Source: CAYRFF01 sp964423575 (lineage in GTDB: Bacteria; Bacteroidota; Bacteroidia; Chitinophagales; Saprospiraceae). Taken from it: a DNA stretch of 64,000 nucleotides. The position numbers and the translations under genes were made by a program. Shown here piece by piece: positions 15,042 through 23,654 of this stretch (position 1 is its first letter; each line of letters starts with the position of its first letter). The notes under the pieces are model-generated. The model was not told the origin of the DNA. It saw only the letters and a list, made by a program, of their open reading frames with translations, and did no database searches. The stretch covers positions 93,620 through 157,619 of the forward strand of contig CAYRFF010000001.1 in the NCBI GenBank assembly GCA_964423575.1, given 5' to 3'.

Positions 15042-17786
15042 ATGCAAACATACTCTTATATATCAAATGCTGATCCCAAGTACATTGACGATATGTACAG
15101 GAAATATACAGAGAATCCGGAGCAACTCGATAAAAGCTGGAGACTATTCTTTGAAGGATTTGATTTCTTCGCATCTGTGAATGGAAATGGAGCTGCCGCA
15201 ACAACAGGTGGCTTTAATCCCAAAGAACTATCAGTTATATCGATAATTTACGGATATAGAGACAGAGGACATCTTCTGTCTACGACCAACCCAATTCGTA
15301 CTCGCAAAGACAGAAAACCTTACCTTGCACTCTCAAATTATAATCTTTCAGAAGATGATCTGAATACTAAATTTGAGATGGGAAGAGAAATAGGCCTGCC
15401 CAATGCAAGCCTGAAAGATATTATGGATAGACTGAATCAAGTCTATACCGGGAATATCGGATTTCAATATAACCATATTGAAGATAGAGAAAAAAGAAAG
15501 TGGTTACGTGAAAAAATTGAAGGCAGAAATCTAAGCGATGACTTTGGGTTGAGCCTAGACGATAAAAAACGTATCCTGAAAAAATTAAATGAGGCGACAG
15601 TGTTTGAAAACTTCCTCCATACCAAGTTTATTGGCCAAAAGAGGTTTTCGTTGGAGGGCGGTGAGTCTGCTATACCTGCACTGGATAACATGATTACCAG
15701 CTCGGCTAGAAGCGGCGTGAGAGAAGTAGTAATTGGTATCGCTCATCGCGGGCGCTTGAACGTACTAGCTAACATCATGGGTAAAACCTATGAGCAGATA
15801 TTCTCAGAATTTGAGGGAACTGCAATTCCTGATCAGGCTTATGGAAGTGGAGACGTGAAGTATCACCTGGGATATTCTTCACAGATTCAGGTAGATGGCG
15901 AAACAGTAGACTTGAAGTTGGTTCCTAACCCATCACACCTTGAGGCTGTAAATCCTGTTGTTTTGGGCTTTGCAAGAGCTAAGGCAGATATCCTATATGA
16001 TGAAGATTACAGTAAAGTACTGCCGATTTTAGTGCACGGAGATGCTGCTATTGCAGGACAAGGCGTATCTTATGAAACAGAGCAGATGAGTCTTCTCGAA
16101 GGTTATTTTACAGGAGGACTTATCCACCTTGTTATCAATAACCAGGTAGGATTTACTACTAATTATGACGATGCAAGATCTTCAACATACTGTACAGATG
16201 CAGCAAAGTTAACACAATCTCCGGTTTTCCATGTGAATGGAGATGATCCTGAAGCGGTTGTATTTGCTTCAAGGCTCGCAATAGAATATCGTATGAAGTT
16301 TAAGTCCAATGCTTATCTGGACATAGTATGTTATAGAAAGCATGGACACAACGAGGGTGATGATCCTTCATTTACTCAACCTAAAATGTACGATATTATT
16401 AAAAACCACCCTAATCCAAGGGAGGTGTACAAGGAGAAACTTGAAAATAGAGATAAAGTTGACGAGGCGCTTGCTAAGGAATATGAGGAAAGTTTCTGGA
16501 ATACATTGCAGGAAAGACTCGACATGTCCAAGCAGGAAAAACTACCTTATGCATATCAGGAGCCTGAACTTGCATGGAGAAAGCTAAAGAAAACTACGGA
16601 TGGGAAGGATTTTCTTAAATCTCCTGTGACGGGAGTTAACAAAAAGGACTTCCAGCAGGTAATTAACCATCTGTTGACAACACCGGAGAGATTCTCATTT
16701 GTTACTAAGCTGAACAGACTTCTCAAGCATAAGAAGGAACTTGTAGATGCCAATACCTATGACTGGGGTTTTGGTGAGCTGGCAGCCTATGGAACTCTAC
16801 TACTCGAAGGACATGATGTCCGCATGAGTGGTCAGGACGTTAAACGAGGAACATTCTCACATCGTCACTCCATCTTCAATGATAGAAAGACAGAGGAAGA
16901 ATACAACAGACTGAGTGGTATGAGCGACAGTCAGGGACAGTTCCGCATCTTTAATTCCTTATTGAGTGAGTTCGCAGTATTGGGCTATGAGTTTGGTTAC
17001 AGTATGGCATCACCTGATTCTCTAGTAATCTGGGAAGCTCAGTTTGGTGACTTTGCGAATGGAGCTCAGACGATGATAGATCAATTCGTTTCCTCTTCTG
17101 AAAGCAAATGGGGGCGTATGAGTGGGCTTACTATGCTTCTGCCTCATGGATATGAAGGTCAGGGGCCGGAACACTCGAGTGCAAGACTGGAAAGATTCCT
17201 TCAGATGTGTGCTGAATACAATATGACGGTGGCTAATATTACAACACCGGCTAACTTTTTCCACGCATTGAGAAGACAGATTGTGAGACCTTTCAGAAAA
17301 CCTCTGATTGTGATGTCACCGAAGTCCTTGCTAAGACATCCATTATGTGTTTCTCCTATGGAAGACTTCATAGGGAAAACTGCATTCAAGGAGACATATG
17401 ATGATGATGCATTCCCAACAGCTAAGGAAGCTAATAAGGCTAAGAGATTGATTTTCTGCTCTGGTAAGGTTTATTACGACCTTATCCAGGCAAGAGATAA
17501 AGCTAAGATCAAGGATGTTGCTATTGCCAGGATCGAACAATTGTATCCGTTACCGGAAAAACAAATTGAAGATATCGCTAAGAGATATAAAAATGCTGAA
17601 GTATTCTGGGTACAGGAAGAACCTGCCAATATGGGAGCTAACTGGTATTTACACATGTTGTTGACAAGTGTTAAATTCACTGCAATAACTCGTCCACCGG
17701 TAGCTTCTCCGGCATCAGGATTTAAAGCTGTACATGATCTGGAGCAGAAAAAAGTTGTTGATGCTGCACTCGGTCTAGCAAAATAA
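15042..17786 (+). CDS. sucA: 2-oxoglutarate dehydrogenase E1 component
   Basis: This 914-residue protein is close to the usual length of about 900-940 and colinear with SucA: N-terminal E2-binding helix (YIDDMYRKYTENPEQLDKSW), the thiamine diphosphate-binding region with IAHRGRLNVL, HGDAAIAGQGVSYET and GFTTNYDDARSSTYC, and the C-terminal transketolase half with FGDFANGAQTMIDQF and LLPHGYEGQGPEHSSARLER. It decarboxylates 2-oxoglutarate in the TCA cycle. The usual partner sucB is not next to it; the following gene is an unrelated membrane protein, so E2 must be encoded elsewhere. Confidence 0.96.
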   Translation: MQTYSYISNADPKYIDDMYRKYTENPEQLDKSWRLFFEGFDFFASVNGNGAAATTGGFNPKELSVISIIYGYRDRGHLLSTTNPIRTRKDRKPYLALSNYNLSEDDLNTKFEMGREIGLPNASLKDIMDRLNQVYTGNIGFQYNHIEDREKRKWLREKIEGRNLSDDFGLSLDDKKRILKKLNEATVFENFLHTKFIGQKRFSLEGGESAIPALDNMITSSARSGVREVVIGIAHRGRLNVLANIMGKTYEQIFSEFEGTAIPDQAYGSGDVKYHLGYSSQIQVDGETVDLKLVPNPSHLEAVNPVVLGFARAKADILYDEDYSKVLPILVHGDAAIAGQGVSYETEQMSLLEGYFTGGLIHLVINNQVGFTTNYDDARSSTYCTDAAKLTQSPVFHVNGDDPEAVVFASRLAIEYRMKFKSNAYLDIVCYRKHGHNEGDDPSFTQPKMYDIIKNHPNPREVYKEKLENRDKVDEALAKEYEESFWNTLQERLDMSKQEKLPYAYQEPELAWRKLKKTTDGKDFLKSPVTGVNKKDFQQVINHLLTTPERFSFVTKLNRLLKHKKELVDANTYDWGFGELAAYGTLLLEGHDVRMSGQDVKRGTFSHRHSIFNDRKTEEEYNRLSGMSDSQGQFRIFNSLLSEFAVLGYEFGYSMASPDSLVIWEAQFGDFANGAQTMIDQFVSSSESKWGRMSGLTMLLPHGYEGQGPEHSSARLERFLQMCAEYNMTVANITTPANFFHALRRQIVRPFRKPLIVMSPKSLLRHPLCVSPMEDFIGKTAFKETYDDDAFPTAKEANKAKRLIFCSGKVYYDLIQARDKAKIKDVAIARIEQLYPLPEKQIEDIAKRYKNAEVFWVQEEPANMGANWYLHMLLTSVKFTAITRPPVASPASGFKAVHDLEQKKVVDAALGLAK

Positions 17787-17805
17787 TATCTGGAGGAACT
17801 GGAAT

Positions 17806-19656
17806 ATGGGACAGAAATCATTAGTAACACCACTGAAATTTCTCAAGCAGAATTGGATTCAGTCGTTAATTCTATTGGTGATTCCATTTGCACTATACTT
17901 TCAAGTAATCGGCCATGATTACATTCTCGATGACAGAATTGTGCTTTCGGAAAATACATTTGTCCTCAAAGGTGTCAAGGGAATCCCAGACATTTTAAAG
18001 TATGACAGTTTCTATGGATATTTTCAGCAACAGGTAGATGTATTGGAAGGAGGCCGTTATCGGCCTTTGTCTCTTGTGACCTTTGCTATAGAATATGAAT
18101 TCCTCGGCCTGAACCCGGCAGTCAGTCATGTTATTAATCTACTACTATACGGATTCATTGGAGTTCTCATATTCCTGATGTTTACATGGTTCCAACAACG
18201 CTTTAAGCTGGGAGGAAATGCCTGGTTTAACCTCGGATTTATTGGAGCATTACTGTTTCTGTTCCACCCGATACATACTGAGGGTGTGATTAATATCAAG
18301 AGCCGGGATGAGATTCTCGCTTTATTATTGGCACTTGCATCCCTGATATCCATCGTCTATGCTTATTTTATGAGTAAAAAGACAAGCTGGATATGGTATT
18401 TGTTGGGTGGTATATTCTTCTTTCTGGGGATGCTGGCAAAGGAAAATGCAATCACATTTGCATTGGTAATTCCCGCGACGATTTACTTCCTTGAAAAGGA
18501 GAAAAAGTATAAAAACTTGATAGTCCCAACCGTCGTATTGGCGGTGATTTCTGCGATTTATTTGTATGCGAGACATTCAGTGATAGGAGGGACAGTAAGT
18601 GCTTCTCAGGTGCAGAACCCTCTGAATAACCCTTTCCACGGTTTTACGGATGTGCAAGTGTGGGGAACGATATTATATACCTTTGAAAAGTATATTGAGC
18701 TACTGCTCGTACCGCTGAACTTATCCCATGATTACTATCCTTATGCAATTCCTGTCGCCGATTTCTCCTTTGCTCGAGTTTGGTTGGCAATAATTGGATA
18801 TGGTGCAATGGGAGTATATGCCATTTATGGACTCTTTAAACGATCAATTCCTGCTTTTGCAGCATTGTATTATCTGGCGACTTTCAGCGTTGTATCCAAT
18901 GTGTTTGTAGTTATCGGTACGACGATGAACGAACGCTTTATTTTTATGTCTAGCCTGGCTTTCAGTCTTGTTACAGCATATTTAATTGTTCGTTTACACA
19001 AATGGCAAAAATACCTTGCAATAGGCACTTTCGTTGCCTTTCTGGCATTCTATGCTTACGGAACAATAGTGCGTTGTCCTGATTGGGGTTCTTATATCAA
19101 CCTCAATAAATCTGCAGTAGAACATGCTCCTAATTCAGCGCGTTCCAATCTTTTCTATGGAACTGCTTTATTCAGAGAAGTGGCCTATGCCCCGGCTAGC
19201 AAAGAAAAGGAGGAGATGTTGAGAAAATCTCTCAATCATTTTATAAAGGCACAGGAAATATTTGTGAACTATGGGACACCGACAAGTAAGTTTTTTATGT
19301 ATGCTGATGCAGTAAATATGCGTTCAGGCGCTGCTGCAGAACTCTATAAAATGAATGCGATGAACCAGAAGGAATTATTGCATCACTTTAAAGAAGTACT
19401 TAAAAAGAACCCAAGGAACGATTTTACACGACAGTTTTTGGAATTTTTAAACCGAAATGGTGCTGGAAATACAGAGCTCATTAACTTTTACAAAGATGTA
19501 ATCTCAACGGTTTTAATTCCGTATGCACAGCAGGTAAATGCTTCATATTATAATAATGCAATGCAGTACACTAACTTGGCACTAAATATTGCTCCGGGGG
19601 ACAGTTTCTTAATTCAGAAACAAGCTGAGATATCAGCAGCCCTAGGAAGAAGATAA
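17806..19656 (+). CDS. TMTC-like multi-pass membrane protein with helical C-terminal domain
   Basis: This 616-residue protein has around ten membrane helices in residues 20-430, then a soluble helical, possibly TPR-like, domain (about 440-616). Early loops carry the signatures of bacterial TMTC/ArnT-like proteins: YILDDRIVL (an acidic pair in the first loop), GRYRPLS, LFHPIHTEGVINIKSRDEIL. In eukaryotic TMTCs this architecture belongs to O-mannosyltransferases, so a lipid-sugar-dependent glycosyltransferase is plausible but unproven. A GGAGG sits 8 bp before the ATG, unusual for this phylum. It lies 19 bp after sucA and may be read from it. Confidence 0.65.
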   Translation: MGQKSLVTPLKFLKQNWIQSLILLVIPFALYFQVIGHDYILDDRIVLSENTFVLKGVKGIPDILKYDSFYGYFQQQVDVLEGGRYRPLSLVTFAIEYEFLGLNPAVSHVINLLLYGFIGVLIFLMFTWFQQRFKLGGNAWFNLGFIGALLFLFHPIHTEGVINIKSRDEILALLLALASLISIVYAYFMSKKTSWIWYLLGGIFFFLGMLAKENAITFALVIPATIYFLEKEKKYKNLIVPTVVLAVISAIYLYARHSVIGGTVSASQVQNPLNNPFHGFTDVQVWGTILYTFEKYIELLLVPLNLSHDYYPYAIPVADFSFARVWLAIIGYGAMGVYAIYGLFKRSIPAFAALYYLATFSVVSNVFVVIGTTMNERFIFMSSLAFSLVTAYLIVRLHKWQKYLAIGTFVAFLAFYAYGTIVRCPDWGSYINLNKSAVEHAPNSARSNLFYGTALFREVAYAPASKEKEEMLRKSLNHFIKAQEIFVNYGTPTSKFFMYADAVNMRSGAAAELYKMNAMNQKELLHHFKEVLKKNPRNDFTRQFLEFLNRNGAGNTELINFYKDVISTVLIPYAQQVNASYYNNAMQYTNLALNIAPGDSFLIQKQAEISAALGRR

Positions 19657-19683
19657 ATATAATCGGATTTCAACTGAAACAGA

Positions 19684-20778
19684 ATGACTGATAAACTTTA
19701 CAATCTCGCTTTGTCCATTGCGCGGGGTATCGGCCCTGTCCAATCTGCACGAATTATTAGTCAATTTACTTCTGCTGAAGAATTTATTCACATGTCTCCA
19801 GAGGGCAGAGAAGAAATTGCAGAAGACATACCTTCCCATATTGTCAATATGGACTTTAGCGAAGCTCTCCAGAAAGCTGAAAAGGAAATAGAATGGTGTG
19901 CAAAGAAAGGAGTTAAGATACTGACTTTTGCTGACAAGGCTTATCCTAGGCGGTTGCGCCATATTCCGGATAAGCCGCTTGCATTGTACGTGCGAGGTGA
20001 CAGTGATCTCAGTGCATTGAGAACTGTAGGTATTGTTGGGACTCGTAAGATAACTGAATATGGCCAGCTCTTTGTCGACTCTCTTGTAAGGGATTTAAAG
20101 CAATATGGAGTGCAGATTATCAGCGGCATGGCCTATGGAGTTGACGCAGCTGCTCACCATGCTTCTGTAAAATACGATATAGAAACCATAGGAGTCCTGG
20201 GGCATGGAATAGATATGTTATATCCTGCTAAGAATCAAAATCTCGCCAGAGAGATAGTAAGGAAGAATGGGGCAATGCTTACAGAGTTTCCCCATGGTAC
20301 AGAACCGGAAAGAGAGCATTTCCCTATGCGTAACCGGATTATTGCGGGAATGAGTGATGTGCTTATTGTGATAGAGTCGGCAGAGACAGGCGGAAGCATG
20401 ATTACCGCTGACTTGGCTAATAACTATAACAAAGATGTATTTGCATTACCCGGTAGATATGACGATGAAATGTCGCGTGGTTGCAATCTGCTGATTAAAA
20501 GTCAGAGGGCCCATTTGCTGGAAAGCGTAAAAGACATCGAATACATAATGCGATGGCAGAAAAAAGAAGATGTTACAGTACAGACTAGTCTTTTTACAGA
20601 ACTCACTGAACAACAGAAAGAGTTGATTCATCTACTAAAACATCACAAGCGCTTGCATGTCGATGAATTGAGCATGTTGATGAAAACTTCGCAGGGTAAA
20701 TTGTCGGAATTACTTCTGATTCTTGAACTCGATGGGCTGGTGAAATGTATGCCGGGCAACATATATGTCGCCCTGTAA
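19684..20778 (+). CDS. dprA: DNA-processing protein DprA
   Basis: This 364-residue protein has an N-terminal helix-hairpin-helix-like region (GIGPVQSARIISQF), the central DprA Rossmann domain (VGIVGTRKITEYG, IISGMAYGVDAAAHHASV, IGVLGHGIDMLYPAKN, MRNRIIAGMSDVLIVIESAETGGSMITADLA) and a C-terminal winged helix (about 300-364). DprA loads RecA onto incoming single strands during transformation. It starts 27 bp after the membrane protein gene. No other competence gene is in the window. Confidence 0.93.
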   Translation: MTDKLYNLALSIARGIGPVQSARIISQFTSAEEFIHMSPEGREEIAEDIPSHIVNMDFSEALQKAEKEIEWCAKKGVKILTFADKAYPRRLRHIPDKPLALYVRGDSDLSALRTVGIVGTRKITEYGQLFVDSLVRDLKQYGVQIISGMAYGVDAAAHHASVKYDIETIGVLGHGIDMLYPAKNQNLAREIVRKNGAMLTEFPHGTEPEREHFPMRNRIIAGMSDVLIVIESAETGGSMITADLANNYNKDVFALPGRYDDEMSRGCNLLIKSQRAHLLESVKDIEYIMRWQKKEDVTVQTSLFTELTEQQKELIHLLKHHKRLHVDELSMLMKTSQGKLSELLLILELDGLVKCMPGNIYVAL

Positions 20779-20855
20779 TAACATACTTTTTAATACTGCT
20801 CACAAATATTCAAGTCGACTCTGATTCCTGAGACCTGTCAACTTATTGCTGAGGC

Positions 20856-21533
20856 TTACATCACATATCCATGCTCAGCTTCCGGATATATAACTCTTTC
20901 AGAAGGCTTGACAAAGTAGTCGTGTTTTAAGCTGTGAAATACGTAGCCCTTTTCAGAGAAATATTTCAAAACTTTAGGAAGTGCATAGCGCAGGTTCTTC
21001 TCGGATTTCAAGCTATCGTGAAATACGATAATTGAACCTGAACGAGCATTCTTTACTACATTGGAATAGCATTCTTCCGGCTCGAGATCCTTATCAAAAT
21101 CACCGCTGAGAATATCCCACATTACAATCTTATAATGACGAGAAAGAAATTGCATCTGCTTGCGCTTTAACCTTCCGTATGGAGGTCTGAATAAATCGGA
21201 GTTGACAAGTTTGCTACATTTTCTGGCATTGTTGAAATACGTAACATTATCTGTATGCCATCCATTCAGGTGATTGTAAGTATGGTTTCCGGTGACATGT
21301 CCGGCATCAATAACCTGTTGATAAATTTCAGAATTGCGTTCGATGTTCTCACCTACACAGAAAAAGGTAGCCTTGGCATTGTATTGTTCCAATTGCTCGA
21401 GAACCCAAGGAGTAACTTCAGGAATAGGACCATCATCAAATGTAAGATATAGCACAGAGTTCTGTTCATTACCGTGCCATTGCATCAGGGGTAGTAACCT
21501 CCTGATAAGTCTGGGAGTTTTTACAAAATACAT
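20856..21533 (-). CDS. Polysaccharide deacetylase (NodB domain)
   Basis: This 225-residue protein is a single NodB-homology domain of carbohydrate esterase family 4. Motif 1 is TFDDGP (31-36, catalytic base and metal Asp), motif 2 HTYNH (84-88, metal His pair), motif 3 FRPPYG, motif 4 VMWDILSGD and motif 5 IIVFHDS. It removes N-acetyl groups from peptidoglycan or an exopolysaccharide. No signal peptide is obvious, and the N-terminus is short and basic. It is divergent from gltX behind two palindromes. Confidence 0.88.
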   Translation of the reverse strand: MYFVKTPRLIRRLLPLMQWHGNEQNSVLYLTFDDGPIPEVTPWVLEQLEQYNAKATFFCVGENIERNSEIYQQVIDAGHVTGNHTYNHLNGWHTDNVTYFNNARKCSKLVNSDLFRPPYGRLKRKQMQFLSRHYKIVMWDILSGDFDKDLEPEECYSNVVKNARSGSIIVFHDSLKSEKNLRYALPKVLKYFSEKGYVFHSLKHDYFVKPSERVIYPEAEHGYVM

Positions 21534-21540
21534 AGTTCAC

Positions 21541-21579
21541 ATTTACAAGTGTAAATAGGTTGATATCTTGAGGATATCA
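21541..21579 (-). promoter_or_regulatory. Two adjacent palindromes before the deacetylase gene
   Basis: ATTTACA-AG-TGTAAAT (21541-21556) and TGATATC-TTGAG-GATATCA (21561-21579) are perfect dyads 4 bp apart, starting 8 bp upstream of the deacetylase start codon. They look like operator sites or leader hairpins. Confidence 0.45.
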
Positions 21580-21670
21580 GCCCGGGATTAATTTGTTGGT
21601 CAGTTCTATATTCAGGTCTCCTGCAAATATACTCTTTTTAAACTTAATAGCAGTATGAATGTATATAATA

Positions 21671-21702
21671 TTTGACGATACGTAGAATCATTTTTACCTT
21701 GC
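21671..21702 (+). promoter_or_regulatory. Candidate gltX promoter
   Basis: TTTG (21671-21674), a 20-bp spacer and TACCTTGC (21695-21702) fit the Bacteroidota consensus with two mismatches in the -7 box. It lies 44 bp before the start codon. Confidence 0.5.
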
Positions 21703-21745
21703 GGAGCCAAAGTAAGAATGAATATTTACTGAACGAAAGAGAATT

Positions 21746-23281
21746 ATGGAAAAAATAAGAGTAAGATTTGCGCCGAGTCCTACGGGATATCTGCATATTG
21801 GGGGGATACGAACAGCTTTGTACAATTATCTTTATGCACGTAAATACGGAGGAACTTTTATTCTGAGAATTGAGGATACCGACCAGAAAAGATATGTCGC
21901 AGAAGCGGAGGAATATATACAAAAGGCACTGGAGTGGTGTGGGATTGAAATTGATGAAGGCCCTGCCAAAGGAGGGGATTATGGTCCTTACAGACAATCT
22001 GAACGCAGTGAGATTTACAGGAAATATGCGGATCAGCTTATAGAAAGCGGAAACGCTTATTATGCATTTGATACTGAAGAAGAACTGGAGGCGATGCGCG
22101 TGCGTAAAACGGCTGAAGGAATCCACTCTCCCAAGTATGATGCGTCAATCCGTATGGAAATGAAAAACAGTCTGACATTGTCTCCTGAAGATGTAAAGGA
22201 GAGACTAGAGTCTGGCGAAGCGTACACTATACGTATAAAGGTTCCTGAAGGAGAGATAGTGCAGTTTGAAGACAGAGTACGAGGTGAAATTGAATTTGCT
22301 ACGGATGAGCTCGACGATAAGGTTCTTATAAAAACCGATGGCTTACCTACATACCACATGGCGAATATCGTCGATGATTATAGTATGGGGATATCTGATG
22401 TGATACGTGGCGAAGAGTGGTTGTCGTCTACCGCTCATCACGTTCTCCTTTACAGAATGCTGGGGCTGGAAGATAAACAACCGAGATTTTCGCATTTACC
22501 ATTGATTTTAAAGCCTTCCGGCAAAGGTAAACTGAGTAAAAGAGACGGTGCTACACTAGGAATTCCCGTATTTCCATTACAATGGACGGATGAGGAAACC
22601 GGTGATGTCGCTTTGGGCTTCGACAAAATGGGTTTTCATCCGGGAGCAGTGGTAAACTTTCTCGCTTTCCTTGGCTGGAATCCGGGAACCGAACAAGAAA
22701 TATTTTCGGAAGATGAACTTATAGAAGCTTTCTCACTGGAACATATCAGCAAGGGAGGAGCAAGATTTGATTTTGATAAGGCACTATGGTTCAATCGCCA
22801 GTATATTATGGCTGAAGATATTTCAGAGCTAGGGCAAAAGGTTGCCAATGTCCTGAGAAATAATGGTCATGAAGTAGATCGATCATTTGCGGAAGCTTAT
22901 ACTGAATTATTCAGGGAGAGAGTAGATACCTATAAAGATTTCTGGGAGCAAGGATATTATTTCTTTGAGGATATTAAAGACTTCGATAGCAAAAACGCAG
23001 TTAAGCGCTGGAAAAAGGAGGAAAATCAAGCCCACTTCAAGAATATTATAGCACTTATTGCATCAGCGGAAAAATGGGATGCGGATTCCTTATCGGAAAT
23101 GGTTAAAAACTATGTCACCGAAGAAAATGCCGGTTTTGGAAATATATTGCCATTGTTAAGGATAGCACTTGCGGGAACTATGCAAGGACCGGATGTGTTT
23201 TTAATGATGGACTTGATGGGCAAAAAATTATGCGTAAAACGCTTGAAGGAGAGCCCTGATATTTTTCAAACATTATTGTAA
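21746..23281 (+). CDS. gltX: Glutamyl-tRNA synthetase
   Basis: This 511-residue protein has the class I catalytic signatures of GluRS: PSPTGYLHIGG (HIGH motif, H17) and KLSKRDGAT (KMSKS motif, around residue 262), with DTDQKR, RGEEW and the C-terminal anticodon-binding helices. It charges tRNA-Glu. Bacteroidota may also encode GlnRS, so discriminating or not cannot be read here. A small conserved-looking gene follows after 5 bp. Confidence 0.96.
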   Translation: MEKIRVRFAPSPTGYLHIGGIRTALYNYLYARKYGGTFILRIEDTDQKRYVAEAEEYIQKALEWCGIEIDEGPAKGGDYGPYRQSERSEIYRKYADQLIESGNAYYAFDTEEELEAMRVRKTAEGIHSPKYDASIRMEMKNSLTLSPEDVKERLESGEAYTIRIKVPEGEIVQFEDRVRGEIEFATDELDDKVLIKTDGLPTYHMANIVDDYSMGISDVIRGEEWLSSTAHHVLLYRMLGLEDKQPRFSHLPLILKPSGKGKLSKRDGATLGIPVFPLQWTDEETGDVALGFDKMGFHPGAVVNFLAFLGWNPGTEQEIFSEDELIEAFSLEHISKGGARFDFDKALWFNRQYIMAEDISELGQKVANVLRNNGHEVDRSFAEAYTELFRERVDTYKDFWEQGYYFFEDIKDFDSKNAVKRWKKEENQAHFKNIIALIASAEKWDADSLSEMVKNYVTEENAGFGNILPLLRIALAGTMQGPDVFLMMDLMGKKLCVKRLKESPDIFQTLL

Positions 23282-23286
23282 ATGCG

Positions 23287-23460
23287 ATGCCTAAAAAATT
23301 TAAGCAAAAAGGAGAACCTGAATTGCATGAGAAATTAAAAGGCTTCAAAATCTCCATTAACGAGTTCGGTGAAGTCGTTGATAATTTTGGAAAGGATAAA
23401 CTGAATTATTTCCTCAATACTACTATGAGGGATAAGGAAGAAAATGAGGAGGAAGAGTAG
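23287..23460 (+). CDS. Small 57-residue protein downstream of gltX
   Basis: An ATG 5 bp after the gltX stop opens a 57-codon frame ending in TAG. The product is hydrophilic: basic start (MPKKFKQKGEPELHEKLKGF), a core ISINEFGEVV and LNYFLN, and an acidic tail. The LHxxLKGF..xINEFGE pattern matches small hypothetical proteins I associate with Bacteroidota. Tight spacing suggests co-transcription with gltX. Function unknown. Confidence 0.7.
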   Translation: MPKKFKQKGEPELHEKLKGFKISINEFGEVVDNFGKDKLNYFLNTTMRDKEENEEEE

Positions 23461-23592
23461 CGTTTCTATACGAAATCTTTCTACTTATAGAATTCAGGGA
23501 CTTCTTCTTTTTAAGCTTCCCTTTTTATACCTATCTTTAGGAATCAGTATATAAAAATCAAGAGTTTCCATAATGAGTTTGGGAATTATATT

Positions 23593-23635
23593 TTGTATCC
23601 CACATACAAGGATACAATGATATTATGTACATTTG
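23593..23635 (+). promoter_or_regulatory. -7 box with upstream palindrome, adhesin operon promoter
   Basis: TACATTTG (23628-23635) is an exact TAnnTTTG box 20 bp before the adhesin start. No TTTG sits at -33. Instead a perfect inverted repeat, TTGTATCC (23593-23600) and GGATACAA (23610-23617), covers that region, as expected for a regulator site. Confidence 0.5.
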
Positions 23636-23654
23636 AAGAAAGAAAAGAAATTGA

